Source: Prevotellaceae bacterium UBA1746 | GTDB lineage: Bacteria; Bacteroidota; Bacteroidia; Bacteroidales; Bacteroidaceae | Length of the DNA: 39,112 nucleotides | NCBI GenBank assembly: GCA_002314875.1 | Contig: DCHS01000034.1 | Span: 1-39,112, forward strand | Direction of reading: 5' to 3' | Shown: positions 31,869 to 39,112 of the stretch, in pieces | Position numbering within the stretch: position 1 is the stretch's first letter | Layout of the letters: each line of letters begins with the position of its first letter | The notes under the pieces: generated by a model | Told to the model about the DNA's origin: nothing | Database searches by the model: none | Seen by the model: the letters and a program-made list of their open reading frames with translations, nothing else | Made by a program: the position numbers and the translations under genes

Positions 31869-33005
31869 TTATTTTACAGTACGGGGATTTCCGTTCTTAA
31901 AGAGAAGGAATTCAAGGGTGTGGAAACCACGAAGACCTTGAGCTGCTTCAATTGCATCATCACTATCTCCGTCAGTCCAGTTCAATGCATCGTAGTTTCC
32001 AGAAGTCAGAATCTTTACAATAGCATCCTGATCAAGAGGCCATGAGTCCATATTGGGATCAAGGCCCATCTGGTCAACTGGACCAAAAAGGAAGGCCTCG
32101 CTGGTTTCCCAAGGTTGACGAGCATTCATCCAAGCCTCACAGGCTGCACTGAAAGTGTTGTTCGTGGTTGAAGAACCGAGAGCGATGATTGCTGTATAGA
32201 GAGCGGCATTCTTTTCTGCGAGTTCCTTATATGTAGGAAGTACGACATCGTCTACATATTGTGCAACAACCTGCTTCAAACCTTCCTCATCATTAAGATT
32301 GGAGATATTGGATTTCAGTGATTCAAGACTGCCGACGAGCTCTTCGCAAGCAGCCATAGCCTGAACGGTTTCGTTGGAATTGATATTATTACGGAAAGGC
32401 TGGGGAATAGCCTGAATTGCGTTCCAGGCCTCAACGGTCTTGGTCCAGACATCCGTACTGATACCATGAGAAGTGCAATAGGAGATAAGGCTGTTCGTAT
32501 TTGCTTGGCTTACAGCATCAGAAGTAGGATTGCCCTTTAAGCGGATGCCGAGAAGAGAATTGGCGATGGACTTAATGTTATTGCTGTAGTCATCACGGCT
32601 ATGCCAACTGTACCATGATTCGACCGCATATACTGCAGTTGTGGTTTTTCCACTCATCCAATAGTCATAGGGTTCGCCAATCTTGGCAGTACCTACTTCA
32701 TTAGCAATATCAATGCAGCCGTCGAGAATCTGCTGGATGCTTAAATTTTGAGAACCGCTGAAACTGCCATCTTTGAATTCATTGGCAAAATGATTGGCCC
32801 ATTCCTCATAAAGAGTCTGTGAATCGTTCTTTAAGAGAGAAGCGACCTGTTTGCTGTAATTGGCCCAACTAACAGCGTAACTTGCAGAATAGTCTAGGTC
32901 TGCTGCGTCAGTTATTATTTCGGTACCAGGTTCTTCACCGTTATCACAAGCCGTAAAGGAAACGCCTGCGCAAAAAAGGCAAGCCAAAAGGAAATACTTT
33001 TTCAT
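31869..33005 (-). CDS. Imelysin-family (IrpA/M75-like) lipoprotein, circularly permuted form
   Basis: A 378-residue lipoprotein (lipobox FTAC, Cys20) of the imelysin superfamily, tied to bacterial iron uptake. The GxHxxE functional motif is Gly360-Phe-His362-Thr-Leu-Glu365, only 13 residues from the C-terminus. The preceding ARQPWETSEAFLFGPV and SWPLDQ segments are normally N-terminal in imelysins. The segment that is normally C-terminal (AVESWYSWHSRDDYSNNIKSIANSLLG and IPQPF) lies at about 125-205 here. This is the permuted topology described structurally for a Bacteroides ovatus member. Co-transcribed with porins and a di-haem oxidoreductase. Confidence 0.9.
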   Translation of the reverse strand: MKKYFLLACLFCAGVSFTACDNGEEPGTEIITDAADLDYSASYAVSWANYSKQVASLLKNDSQTLYEEWANHFANEFKDGSFSGSQNLSIQQILDGCIDIANEVGTAKIGEPYDYWMSGKTTTAVYAVESWYSWHSRDDYSNNIKSIANSLLGIRLKGNPTSDAVSQANTNSLISYCTSHGISTDVWTKTVEAWNAIQAIPQPFRNNINSNETVQAMAACEELVGSLESLKSNISNLNDEEGLKQVVAQYVDDVVLPTYKELAEKNAALYTAIIALGSSTTNNTFSAACEAWMNARQPWETSEAFLFGPVDQMGLDPNMDSWPLDQDAIVKILTSGNYDALNWTDGDSDDAIEAAQGLRGFHTLEFLLFKNGNPRTVK

Positions 33006-33025
33006 TTATCTGTTTTTATTTGTTT

Positions 33026-34348
33026 TTATTTGTTTTTTCTGAATTTGTCTTTAAAGAACCATGCTGTGTAGGCAATGCAGAAGGAGATTTCATTCTCACG
33101 GTTGTAAGTTCCGGAATATCCGAAGACTTTCTGCGTGCCAATGCGGCGGTTGGCATAGTCCAACTTCAACACGAGGTTGGGAAGGGCATAATAGTTGATG
33201 CCTGCTTGCCATTTGCTAACTTGTACGCGTGAATCCTGGGACGCACCTGCCTCTACGCTTTGCATGGGGTTGAAATACTCATAGCGAACGAAGGGGTAGA
33301 GGACGGGACATTTTTTAGCATTAAAAACAGTCCGGAGATTGACACCGATTTCACCTCCGTAGGAAACAGCTGACTTTGCAACCTGTCGCATTGCACCGGA
33401 ATGATAGTTGGATTTGTTGCTCAAATAGACGGCGCTGATTTTATCGCTATTCTGCAAGTTTCCGTAGAGGCAGTTGGCACGAGCTGAAATGTAGCGGTTT
33501 TTGTATTGGAGATCACCGTTGAAAATGAATAATCCTGTGTTGCCACACTTGGTATATTTATAGGATTTATCTGCGTTCTTTCCTGTATTGGGACAATAAT
33601 AAAGGCCAGTTCCCAAGGTAAGACCTTTAACGCCAGTATAATCCAAACGGCCAACGAGGGCAGGACAAGTGAATTTTTCCTTTTCAAAAAGACCTTGCAG
33701 TCCGTCTGCAACCCAGTGGTCACGGCCAAAACCGTCAGGATTCAAACCGGTTACTACCTGTGTTTCATAATCGAAGGTCGCATGACCTTTTCCAAAAGAA
33801 CCGAAGAAACTGAGACCGGTTTCGCTCCATGTTGAAGGCAAAATAGTTGTTTCGTCTTCAGGGCGTTCACTACCGAAATACATAATCGGTTCATGCTGAG
33901 TATTCGTCAATCCGATAGGAACGACCATATGTCCTACGCGTACGTTAAACTGAGGACAAACGAGACGCGTCAGATGGAACTGCTCGAGCGCTACTTCACC
34001 GCCCCTTTCCATTTCAGTTTCATATTCACCATTTTCGGAGGATTCGAGTTCCGTCTCCAAGCCAACGCCGCCCGATTCAAATTCAACTTCAGTGCCTAAG
34101 ATCCATTTGGGATTGAACTTGTAATCAAAGGCTATTGTAAAACGTGGGATAGCGGCAGTGCTGTTATATTCCTGGTCGGCGCCGGTAGCCTGGCCATTGA
34201 ATCGGTTCCAATCGTAGTTTTTGAAGTTCGCAAGGATTTCACCGTAGCCGCCAATGCGAAACTTTTCAAATTCATCGTAGTCGTTCTGTGCAAGTGTGGG
34301 TATGCAGATGCTTAAAGCCAAAAAGAATAGAGAATATCGTAATTTCAT
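33026..34348 (-). CDS. Outer-membrane porin-like beta-barrel protein
   Basis: A 440-residue exported protein with signal peptide (1-20, ending TLAQ), followed by FRIGGYGEILANFKNYDWN and many alternating amphipathic strands such as NVRVGHMVVPIGLTNTQHEP and FVRYEYFNPMQSV. It ends in a basic tail after FCIAYTAWFF. It resembles porins of the phosphate-selective type. Substrate unknown; its place as first gene before imelysin suggests import of an iron-containing or redox-active compound. It starts the five-gene cluster and its promoter faces the hemerythrin-LuxR gene. Confidence 0.82.
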   Translation of the reverse strand: MKLRYSLFFLALSICIPTLAQNDYDEFEKFRIGGYGEILANFKNYDWNRFNGQATGADQEYNSTAAIPRFTIAFDYKFNPKWILGTEVEFESGGVGLETELESSENGEYETEMERGGEVALEQFHLTRLVCPQFNVRVGHMVVPIGLTNTQHEPIMYFGSERPEDETTILPSTWSETGLSFFGSFGKGHATFDYETQVVTGLNPDGFGRDHWVADGLQGLFEKEKFTCPALVGRLDYTGVKGLTLGTGLYYCPNTGKNADKSYKYTKCGNTGLFIFNGDLQYKNRYISARANCLYGNLQNSDKISAVYLSNKSNYHSGAMRQVAKSAVSYGGEIGVNLRTVFNAKKCPVLYPFVRYEYFNPMQSVEAGASQDSRVQVSKWQAGINYYALPNLVLKLDYANRRIGTQKVFGYSGTYNRENEISFCIAYTAWFFKDKFRKNK

Positions 34349-34403
34349 ATAAAGTCTGGTTATTCGCTTTTGAGGAGAATTTTTCTTTTTCAGTTTTCGA
34401 GTG

Positions 34404-34435
34404 CAAAATTACAGCAAGAAAAATAGAACGGCAAT
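34404..34435 (-). promoter_or_regulatory. Promoter of the porin-imelysin-di-haem cluster
   Basis: Minus-strand TAATTTTG (34404-34411) with ATTG (34432-34435) 20 nt upstream fits the phylum consensus with one -33 mismatch. The leader is about 50 nt. Confidence 0.55.
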
Positions 34436-34489
34436 AACCAATATTTGTCAAAAATCGTGCTTCGTGGGTTAGTTTTTTGCTTTTGAACC

Positions 34490-34532
34490 TACCCAAATGT
34501 AGTTATTTTTTAGCAAAATACCCAAAAGTAGT
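34490..34532. promoter_or_regulatory. Direct repeat TACCCAAAWGTAGT in the divergent intergenic region
   Basis: TACCCAAATGTAGT (34490-34503) and TACCCAAAAGTAGT (34519-34532) differ by one base and are 29 bp apart, nearly three helical turns, so they would face the same side of the DNA. They lie between the divergent promoters at 34404-34435 and 34555-34562. A regulator such as the adjacent LuxR-type protein could bind here; this is inferred from position only. Confidence 0.5.
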
Positions 34533-34554
34533 GAGGAAAATAAAAGAAAAATTG

Positions 34555-34562
34555 TAACTTTG
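34555..34562 (+). promoter_or_regulatory. -7 element of the hemerythrin-LuxR gene
   Basis: TAACTTTG is an exact -7 match, with the start of transcription near 34568 and a leader of about 60 nt. I see no clear TTTG at -33, so an activator may be needed. Confidence 0.5.
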
Positions 34563-34630
34563 CATCCGAAATCTTCAACGATGAGGAATACCGTTTGTTC
34601 CTCCGCTCCAGTTGAGGTAAAGCGCTATTA

Positions 34631-35584
34631 ATGTTCAACTATTCAGAAAACGATAAAATGTGCGAGGTGATAGCCTCTCAGCCATCACTTTTGCAGATGA
34701 TTTGCCGTTTTGGCATTCAACTCGGTGTCGGTGATAAGACCGTGCGCGAAGTCTGTGAAGCTTCGCAGGTTGATACAACGACTTTTCTGGCAGTTGCTAA
34801 CTTTATGAAAAATGGCCGTAGCGTTGCCTCTTTATATATAGATAAGGTGTCGGTTCCTACCTTGGTGACGCATCTGAAGCAGGCTCATGACTTTTTCCTC
34901 AATTTTGAACTGGCGCATATCCGTCGCAAGCTCCTCGATGCTATTGACTGCTCTAGTCAGAATGAGGTGGCCTTTCTCATTTTGAAGTTCTATGATGAAT
35001 ATCTCGCAGAGGTCCGTAAGCACATGGACTATGAGAATCGCAAGCTCTTCAAGCATGTTGATGAACTTCTCGCTGGCCGTCGTCCTACAGATTTCGTTAT
35101 TCCTTTTACTTCCAAAGGGCATGACAACATGGACCGTAAGTTGCAGGAACTGAAGAACATCATTATCAAGTACTATTCGCCTTCTGGCAATCAGTCGAGC
35201 GACCTGCTGTGTAACGTTCTTTTCAGTCTCTACAATTGTGAGGCTGATCTTCGTGCCCACTGTGAAATGGAAGATGCCCTCTTCCTTCCTGCTGTCCGTC
35301 TGCTTGATGAAAAGGTGGCTTCACAGATTCCTGCTGGAGAACAACTGCCGTCAAGCGAAGTTTCTCAGGAAAATCTTTCTGAGCGCGAAAAGGAAATCGT
35401 GGCTTGCATTGTTCGCGGTATGACGAACAAGGAAGTTGCTGCTAAACTATTCATCAGCGTCAATACCGTATTGACACATCGCAAAAACATCTCTCGTAAA
35501 CTTGACATACACTCCGTTTCGGGTTTGACCATCTACGCTATTGTGAATGGCATCGTAAATCTGAACGAAGTTAAACTCCAATAA
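34631..35584 (+). CDS. Hemerythrin (RIC/YtfE-like) - LuxR HTH fusion regulator
   Basis: A 317-residue cytoplasmic protein joining a di-iron repair/sensing module to a DNA-binding domain. Residues 10-60 resemble the ScdA_N domain but lack its usual Cys-Cys-Gly (the place reads GIQLGVGD). Residues about 75-225 form a hemerythrin-like bundle with His86, His131, Glu135, His164, His210 and Glu214. Their order and spacing match the six di-iron ligands I recall for E. coli YtfE (84, 129, 133, 160, 204, 208). Residues 248-312 are a LuxR/GerE helix-turn-helix (LSEREKEIVACIVRGMTNKEVA, TVLTHRKNISRKL). Likely a transcription factor sensing iron, oxygen or nitric oxide. Divergent from the imelysin cluster. 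Confidence 0.88.
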   Translation: MFNYSENDKMCEVIASQPSLLQMICRFGIQLGVGDKTVREVCEASQVDTTTFLAVANFMKNGRSVASLYIDKVSVPTLVTHLKQAHDFFLNFELAHIRRKLLDAIDCSSQNEVAFLILKFYDEYLAEVRKHMDYENRKLFKHVDELLAGRRPTDFVIPFTSKGHDNMDRKLQELKNIIIKYYSPSGNQSSDLLCNVLFSLYNCEADLRAHCEMEDALFLPAVRLLDEKVASQIPAGEQLPSSEVSQENLSEREKEIVACIVRGMTNKEVAAKLFISVNTVLTHRKNISRKLDIHSVSGLTIYAIVNGIVNLNEVKLQ

Positions 35585-35588
35585 TTCT

Positions 35589-36293
35589 ATGAAAGTAATT
35601 AAGGTTCTTTCTTTCCTCTTGCTCTCACTCGTTGCTATGGGTGTACAGGCACAGGGGGTGTCTGTATTCAGCAAGGATGGTTCCCGTGTTGATTATCTTG
35701 ATTCTCAGATTGATAGTTTAGTCTTTTTTGAAAAGACTCCCGTCCAACTCGACGTTCCAGAAACCGTGGAGTCCGTTGATTTGGGTTTGAGTGTAAAATG
35801 GGCTAACTGCAACATGGGTGCTCAGCAACCTCAGGAAATAGGTGCACACTTCGCTTGGGGTGAATTGGAAACCAAGGATATCTATGACTGGTCTACCTAT
35901 TTCGATCCAGATTGCAAGGAAATCAGTGGTAGCATCAGTGGTACGGGGTATGATGTTGTTTCCAAGGTTTGGGGCGGCAACTGGCATATTCCCACTTTAG
36001 CCGATATGCAGGAACTCTGTGATAAGTGTACCTGGACCTGGAGCGAATTGGAAGGCCAGACTGGTTGTTTGGTAACAGGTCCCAGCGGTGCAAGCATTTT
36101 CCTTCCTGCAGCAGGAACGAAGCAAGGCCAGAGCCTTTATCTGAGTGGTTCTTATGGTTCTTATCTCTCTGGTCAGATTGACAGCACCAACGATTTCTAT
36201 GAGCGAAGTCTCGTCTTTTTTTCTAACGCTCAGCACTGGATGGAAACCAACCTTCGCGACTATGGCCAAAGCATCCGTCCTGTTTGTAACTAA
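35589..36293 (+). CDS. Secreted protein with FISUMP/DUF1566-like domain
   Basis: A 234-residue exported protein with a signal peptide (1-22, ending VQAQ) and no lipobox. A short N-terminal segment (KDGSRVDYLDSQIDSLVFF) is common at the start of Bacteroidota surface proteins. The rest matches the repeated family beginning VDLGLSVKWANCNMGA, with FAWGE, WHIPTLADMQEL and FLPAAG, related to the Fibrobacter succinogenes major paralogous domain. Function unknown. It starts 4 nt after the hemerythrin-LuxR stop, so both are on one transcript. Confidence 0.8.
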   Translation: MKVIKVLSFLLLSLVAMGVQAQGVSVFSKDGSRVDYLDSQIDSLVFFEKTPVQLDVPETVESVDLGLSVKWANCNMGAQQPQEIGAHFAWGELETKDIYDWSTYFDPDCKEISGSISGTGYDVVSKVWGGNWHIPTLADMQELCDKCTWTWSELEGQTGCLVTGPSGASIFLPAAGTKQGQSLYLSGSYGSYLSGQIDSTNDFYERSLVFFSNAQHWMETNLRDYGQSIRPVCN

Positions 36294-36330
36294 AGCCCTG
36301 AAAAACAAGGCATAGTCCTATACGATGCAA

Positions 36331-36414
36331 ATTCGTCGTACGACGAATGTACTGTCGCCCGCGGACGAATATTCTGTCGTCCTACGACGAATGTATATTC
36401 GCCCTACGACGAAT
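36331..36414. repeat. Four 22-bp palindromic repeat units
   Basis: The motif GACGAAT recurs at 36342, 36364, 36386 and 36408, exactly 22 bp apart. Unit 1 is a perfect 18-bp palindrome (ATTCGTCGTACGACGAAT, 36331-36348). The others are imperfect versions with CCCGCGG, TCCTACGA and CCCTACGA centres. A T-rich stretch (TATATTTTTCG) follows the last unit. No spacers as in CRISPR. It may be an operator array, a protein-binding repeat or a structured 3' end for the upstream transcript. Confidence 0.8.
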
Positions 36415-36477
36415 TATATTTTTCGTCTTTTTCAGTACTTCTTTCATCGCCGTTGTTCAATTCTACATGGTTAGAAA

Positions 36478-36517
36478 AACGACTCCCTCGCAAGCAGAAA
36501 CTAGCGAGGGAGTCGTT
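36478..36517 (-). terminator. Terminator of the arsenic operon
   Basis: AACGACTCCCTCGC (36478-36491) pairs perfectly with GCGAGGGAGTCGTT (36504-36517). On the minus strand it is followed by TTTCT, 28 nt beyond the arsC stop. Confidence 0.85.
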
Positions 36518-36544
36518 AATTGAATACGCTCAATTCGATTTTTA

Positions 36545-36976
36545 TTATAGTACGTCGTCTTTTGCAGTATGCTTGCTGAAAAGGTTATTCATACTATCCA
36601 TAATCTCATTTCTGACTCTACGGAACTCAGTCAGCACTTCTTCTTCTGTTCCTTTAAAGGCATCAGGATCGTCAAAGCCAATATGAAGACGTTTGTGAAC
36701 GTTGCCCTTGAAGACAGGACATGACTCCTTTGCTCCGCCACACACGGTAATAACGTAGTCCCATTCCTTGTTGAGATACTGATCAAGGGATTTTGGGAAA
36801 TGCCGGCTAATATCAATGCCGATTTCTTTCATCACTTTTATGCCAAGAGGATGAACCTGTGTTGCAGGTTTGGTGCCTGCCGAACAAATATTCCAGTCTG
36901 GGTGAAGGTGTTGGAGAATGCCGTGAGTCATCTGGCTGCGACAGCGGTTACCAGTGCAGATAACAAGTATATTCAT
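36545..36976 (-). CDS. arsC: Arsenate reductase, thioredoxin-coupled LMW-phosphatase type
   Basis: A 143-residue cytoplasmic enzyme reducing arsenate to arsenite. The P-loop CX5R is Cys7-TGNRC-Arg13, where most relatives have CTGNSCR. The two redox cysteines of the thioredoxin-coupled class are Cys79 and Cys86 (VCGGAKESC), seven apart as in Staphylococcus ArsC (82 and 89). Length is typical. It is the last gene of the operon, 11 nt after the DUF318 permease, followed by a strong terminator. Confidence 0.93.
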   Translation of the reverse strand: MNILVICTGNRCRSQMTHGILQHLHPDWNICSAGTKPATQVHPLGIKVMKEIGIDISRHFPKSLDQYLNKEWDYVITVCGGAKESCPVFKGNVHKRLHIGFDDPDAFKGTEEEVLTEFRRVRNEIMDSMNNLFSKHTAKDDVL

Positions 36977-36987
36977 CGTTTTACCAA

Positions 36988-37953
36988 TTAGAGAATAATA
37001 TTAAATAACCATCCCAGTATGATGATAGCAGAAGCTACGGTACCAAAGAAGATGCCGATAAGACGCATGTTCATCACCTTCTTCAGCATGGTTGCTTCTG
37101 GCAAGGAGAGTCCTACTACCGACATCATGAAGGCGAGTGCTGTACCAAGGCTCACACCTTTGGCAACAAACACTTCAACCACAGGAATAATGCCAGCTGC
37201 ATTGGCGTACATGGGTACTGCGAGAATAACTGCCAGTGGAACTGCATACAAGTGCTCGCCGCTCAGGTAGGTCTCGAAGAATCCTTCCGGAACATAGCCG
37301 TGCATGGCGGCTCCGATGGCAATACCGAGGATGACGTAGAGGATAACGCCACGGACGATGCCGAGTGCCTCTTTCAGAATCTGTGGCAGACGTTGCAGAA
37401 GGGAAATACGCTCAGTCGGGACATCTTCCGCAGTTGTTGCCATCTGCTGAATCTGTTGTACCCAAGGGCTAAGGTGCTTTTCCAACTTCATCTTACCTAG
37501 AAAGAATCCACTTATCGCGCCAAGCAGAACACCGCTGAGGACGTAGATGGCAGTCGTCTTCCAACCAAAGGATCCGGCAAACATAGCCACCGCAACCTCA
37601 TTGACCAATGGTGAGGTGATGAGGAAGGAGAAGGTAACTCCTAAAGGTATGCCTCCCTTTACAAAACCGATGAACAGCGGGATTGATGAGCAGGAGCAAA
37701 AAGGAGTGATTGCACCAAATAATGATGCAAGCAGATACTGCATGCCATAGAGCTTGCGCGAGTTGAGAAAATTGCGAAGACGCTCAACGGGGAAATAGGC
37801 ATTGACCACGCCCATCACCGCACTGATGAGGAATAGGAGAATAACAATCTTCAGTGTATCATAGACGAAGAAGTTTAATGCTTCACCGAGGTGCGTTGTG
37901 GCGTTTATGCCTATGACGTCATAGATAAGCCAGTCGGCAAATCGTTGTATCAT
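36988..37953 (-). CDS. DUF318/ArsP-type permease
   Basis: A 321-residue multi-pass inner-membrane permease. The family signature AITPFCSCSSIPLFIGF lies around residue 82-98, with TSPLVNEVAVAMFAGSF next and a second repeat (MYANAAGIIPVVEVFVAKG) near the C-terminus. ArsP-type members export trivalent organoarsenicals, and in this operon that is the likely role. ATG 37953 overlaps the stop of the previous gene by four bases (ATGA), a sign of translational coupling; the longer frame is not preferred. Confidence 0.88.
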   Translation of the reverse strand: MIQRFADWLIYDVIGINATTHLGEALNFFVYDTLKIVILLFLISAVMGVVNAYFPVERLRNFLNSRKLYGMQYLLASLFGAITPFCSCSSIPLFIGFVKGGIPLGVTFSFLITSPLVNEVAVAMFAGSFGWKTTAIYVLSGVLLGAISGFFLGKMKLEKHLSPWVQQIQQMATTAEDVPTERISLLQRLPQILKEALGIVRGVILYVILGIAIGAAMHGYVPEGFFETYLSGEHLYAVPLAVILAVPMYANAAGIIPVVEVFVAKGVSLGTALAFMMSVVGLSLPEATMLKKVMNMRLIGIFFGTVASAIIILGWLFNIIL

Positions 37954-38660
37954 AATAAAAGAATTATAGAATAGTAGCATCCCACACAGATAAAGAGGAT
38001 AGCCACAAAATGATTAAACCATTTTTGAAAGACTTGTACACCTCCAATGAATCTACTCAGGTTATGCATGCTGAAAGCTATGAACCATGAGATTATCAGG
38101 ACAGGAAGCGAAGTTGCCACGGCAAATACTAAGGGCAAAAGATAACCGCCCGATGCTTCTGCCGACATCGGGATAAGCATGCCAAAGTAGAATAATCCAC
38201 TGGTTGGACAGAAAGCCATGGCAAACAGAACACCAAGCAAGAAGGAACCTGCAAGACCATTGTAAGAGTTGCTATCTTGATTACCGTTGAATCCGATTTT
38301 TGGCAGATGCAGCAGATGTCCGAACAGCATGAAAAGTCCTACTGCGATAAGAGCAGGACCAACAATGAGTTCTCCCCATTCACTGATGAATTGCTGCAGT
38401 TCAAATGTATCAGCTCCTTTCCTTATTATATATATAAGTAGTGTTCCCAGAAGACAATAAGCGAATGCCCTGCCGAAGGTGTACAGTAATCCTTGGAAGA
38501 ATACCTTCCTGCGGTTATCAATGTTTCTGCTGATATATGCAACAGCTGTCACATTGGTAGCAAGGGGGCAGGGTGAAATAGCAGTCAGCAACCCAAGAAT
38601 CAATGCAGTCAGTACAGGTATACTACTACATTCGAGTAGTGTATTAAGGTAATCCGCCAT
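37950..38660 (-). CDS. ArsG-like permease (CcdA/DsbD-related)
   Basis: A 236-residue inner-membrane protein with about six helices. It has the CcdA/DsbD-like paired proline-cysteine motifs ISPCPLATN (Cys31) and AFCPTSGLFYFG in two homologous halves. In Bacteroidota arsenic operons this family is annotated as an aromatic aminobenzylarsenical efflux permease (ArsG). It could alternatively carry reducing power across the membrane to the exported ArsF-like thioredoxin-fold protein encoded just upstream (1 nt apart). Confidence 0.82.
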   Translation of the reverse strand: MADYLNTLLECSSIPVLTALILGLLTAISPCPLATNVTAVAYISRNIDNRRKVFFQGLLYTFGRAFAYCLLGTLLIYIIRKGADTFELQQFISEWGELIVGPALIAVGLFMLFGHLLHLPKIGFNGNQDSNSYNGLAGSFLLGVLFAMAFCPTSGLFYFGMLIPMSAEASGGYLLPLVFAVATSLPVLIISWFIAFSMHNLSRFIGGVQVFQKWFNHFVAILFICVGCYYSIILLL

Positions 38661-38661
38661 G

Positions 38662-39042
38662 CTATTTCAAGGCTTTATCTATTGCCTCCTTTAATTGTTT
38701 TTTGAATTCAACTGGCTGGCTTTTTGCATATTTGAATCCCATCTGGGTGAGATTCTCGCGCTTCTTCCCTTTCACTACGAAAAGTGAGGAAAAGGTTACC
38801 TTATAGTTTTTTGCTATTTTTTTACCTTGATCTGCCGTGTAGTCTATAACAGAGAACTTCACCTTTCCCTCTTTCATTTCCTGGGCGTAGTTTTCCTGAA
38901 GGACTTCTTGGGTATACTTCTCAATACTACGACAGGTTACGCATCTCTGCTTGCCATGGAAATACTTCACTTCGACTGTTTGTGCCATTATGCAGACTGA
39001 ACAGAATAATGACAGCATAATTAATGTTATTGCTCTTTTCAT
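38662..39042 (-). CDS. ArsF-like exported thioredoxin-fold protein
   Basis: A 126-residue protein with a signal peptide (1-20) and a thioredoxin-like fold carrying Cys34-Val-Thr-Cys37 (KQRCVTCRS). It matches the family labelled nitrophenyl compound nitroreductase subunit ArsF in arsenic operons. Probably periplasmic, exchanging electrons with the neighbouring CcdA-like permease. ATG 39042 is preferred; a GTG two codons upstream is possible. It begins 12 nt after the upstream partial gene's stop. Confidence 0.82.
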   Translation of the reverse strand: MKRAITLIMLSLFCSVCIMAQTVEVKYFHGKQRCVTCRSIEKYTQEVLQENYAQEMKEGKVKFSVIDYTADQGKKIAKNYKVTFSSLFVVKGKKRENLTQMGFKYAKSQPVEFKKQLKEAIDKALK

Positions 39043-39054
39043 AATCACAATTAA

Positions 39055-39112
39055 TTATTGAAGTAACGATCTGATTTCTGCCTCATTTTTCTGGCCCTTT
39101 GCCACAACTACG
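39055..39112 (-). CDS. 3' end of a partial gene, possibly a small thioredoxin-family protein
   Basis: On the minus strand the last 18 codons (ending KNEAEIRSLLQ and TAA at 39055-39057) run off the window edge. The preceding residues VVVAKGQ followed by a short helix resemble the C-terminus of TM0996/MTH895-type redox proteins, which often head such arsenic operons. The fragment is too short for a firm call. Confidence 0.5.
   Translation of the reverse strand, partial: VVVAKGQKNEAEIRSLLQ

Noticed and set aside
36331..36414. CRISPR array
   Set aside because: The 22-bp units are contiguous palindromes with no spacers and no cas genes nearby.

Overview
The window is a chromosomal segment of a member of the Bacteroidota, most likely order Bacteroidales and close to Prevotellaceae. 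The basis is: genes lacking Shine-Dalgarno sites; promoters of the TTTG-N19/20-TAnnTTTG type used by this phylum; a DUF4290-murA-rimM-dxr-rseP order that I recall from Bacteroidales; an RprX/RprY-like two-component pair; secreted proteins ending in type IX secretion-like tails; and a circularly permuted imelysin of the kind known from Bacteroides. No rRNA or complete tRNA gene was found.

Layout. Positions 1-246 hold a ~111-bp tandem repeat carrying tRNA T-arm-like hairpins and terminators. groES-groEL (382-2327) follow a near-perfect sigma-54 (-24/-12) site. tsaB (2543-3265) has its own promoter. Next comes a housekeeping block: a short DUF4290 protein, murA (with Asp at the fosfomycin-target Cys position), rimM, a large C10 cysteine protease, dxr and rseP (3327-11115). 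A tiny secreted protein follows (11234-11581). An ATP-grasp enzyme (11653-12846, minus) and htpG (13017-15113, plus) diverge; htpG has a second perfect sigma-54 site. A DUF1460 lipoprotein (15161-16081) converges on a very large secreted M60 (mucinase-type) metallopeptidase (16215-20333, minus).

A GH27 alpha-galactosidase gene (20757-23206) is broken by one frameshift and one nonsense codon. The minus strand then carries rprX-rprY (sensor kinase and response regulator), a ResB/CcsA-type cytochrome c assembly protein with a RidA/FkbO-like partner, and a five-gene envelope cluster: porin, permuted imelysin, di-haem oxidoreductase, second porin, mono-haem c-type lipoprotein (28277-34348). The cluster looks like an iron-linked surface system. 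Cytochrome maturation lies immediately downstream. Divergent from it is a regulator with a complete RIC/YtfE-like di-iron hemerythrin domain fused to a LuxR-type helix-turn-helix (34631-35584), followed by a small secreted protein.

Positions 36331-36414 contain four 22-bp palindromic repeat units. The right end (36545-39112, minus) is an arsenic operon: a thioredoxin-like fragment, an ArsF-like protein, an ArsG-like permease, a DUF318/ArsP permease and a thioredoxin-coupled arsenate reductase.

The strongest candidates for new biology are (i) a sigma-54-driven chaperone regulon, supported by two independent sites, and (ii) the hemerythrin-LuxR regulator facing the imelysin/di-haem/porin cluster.
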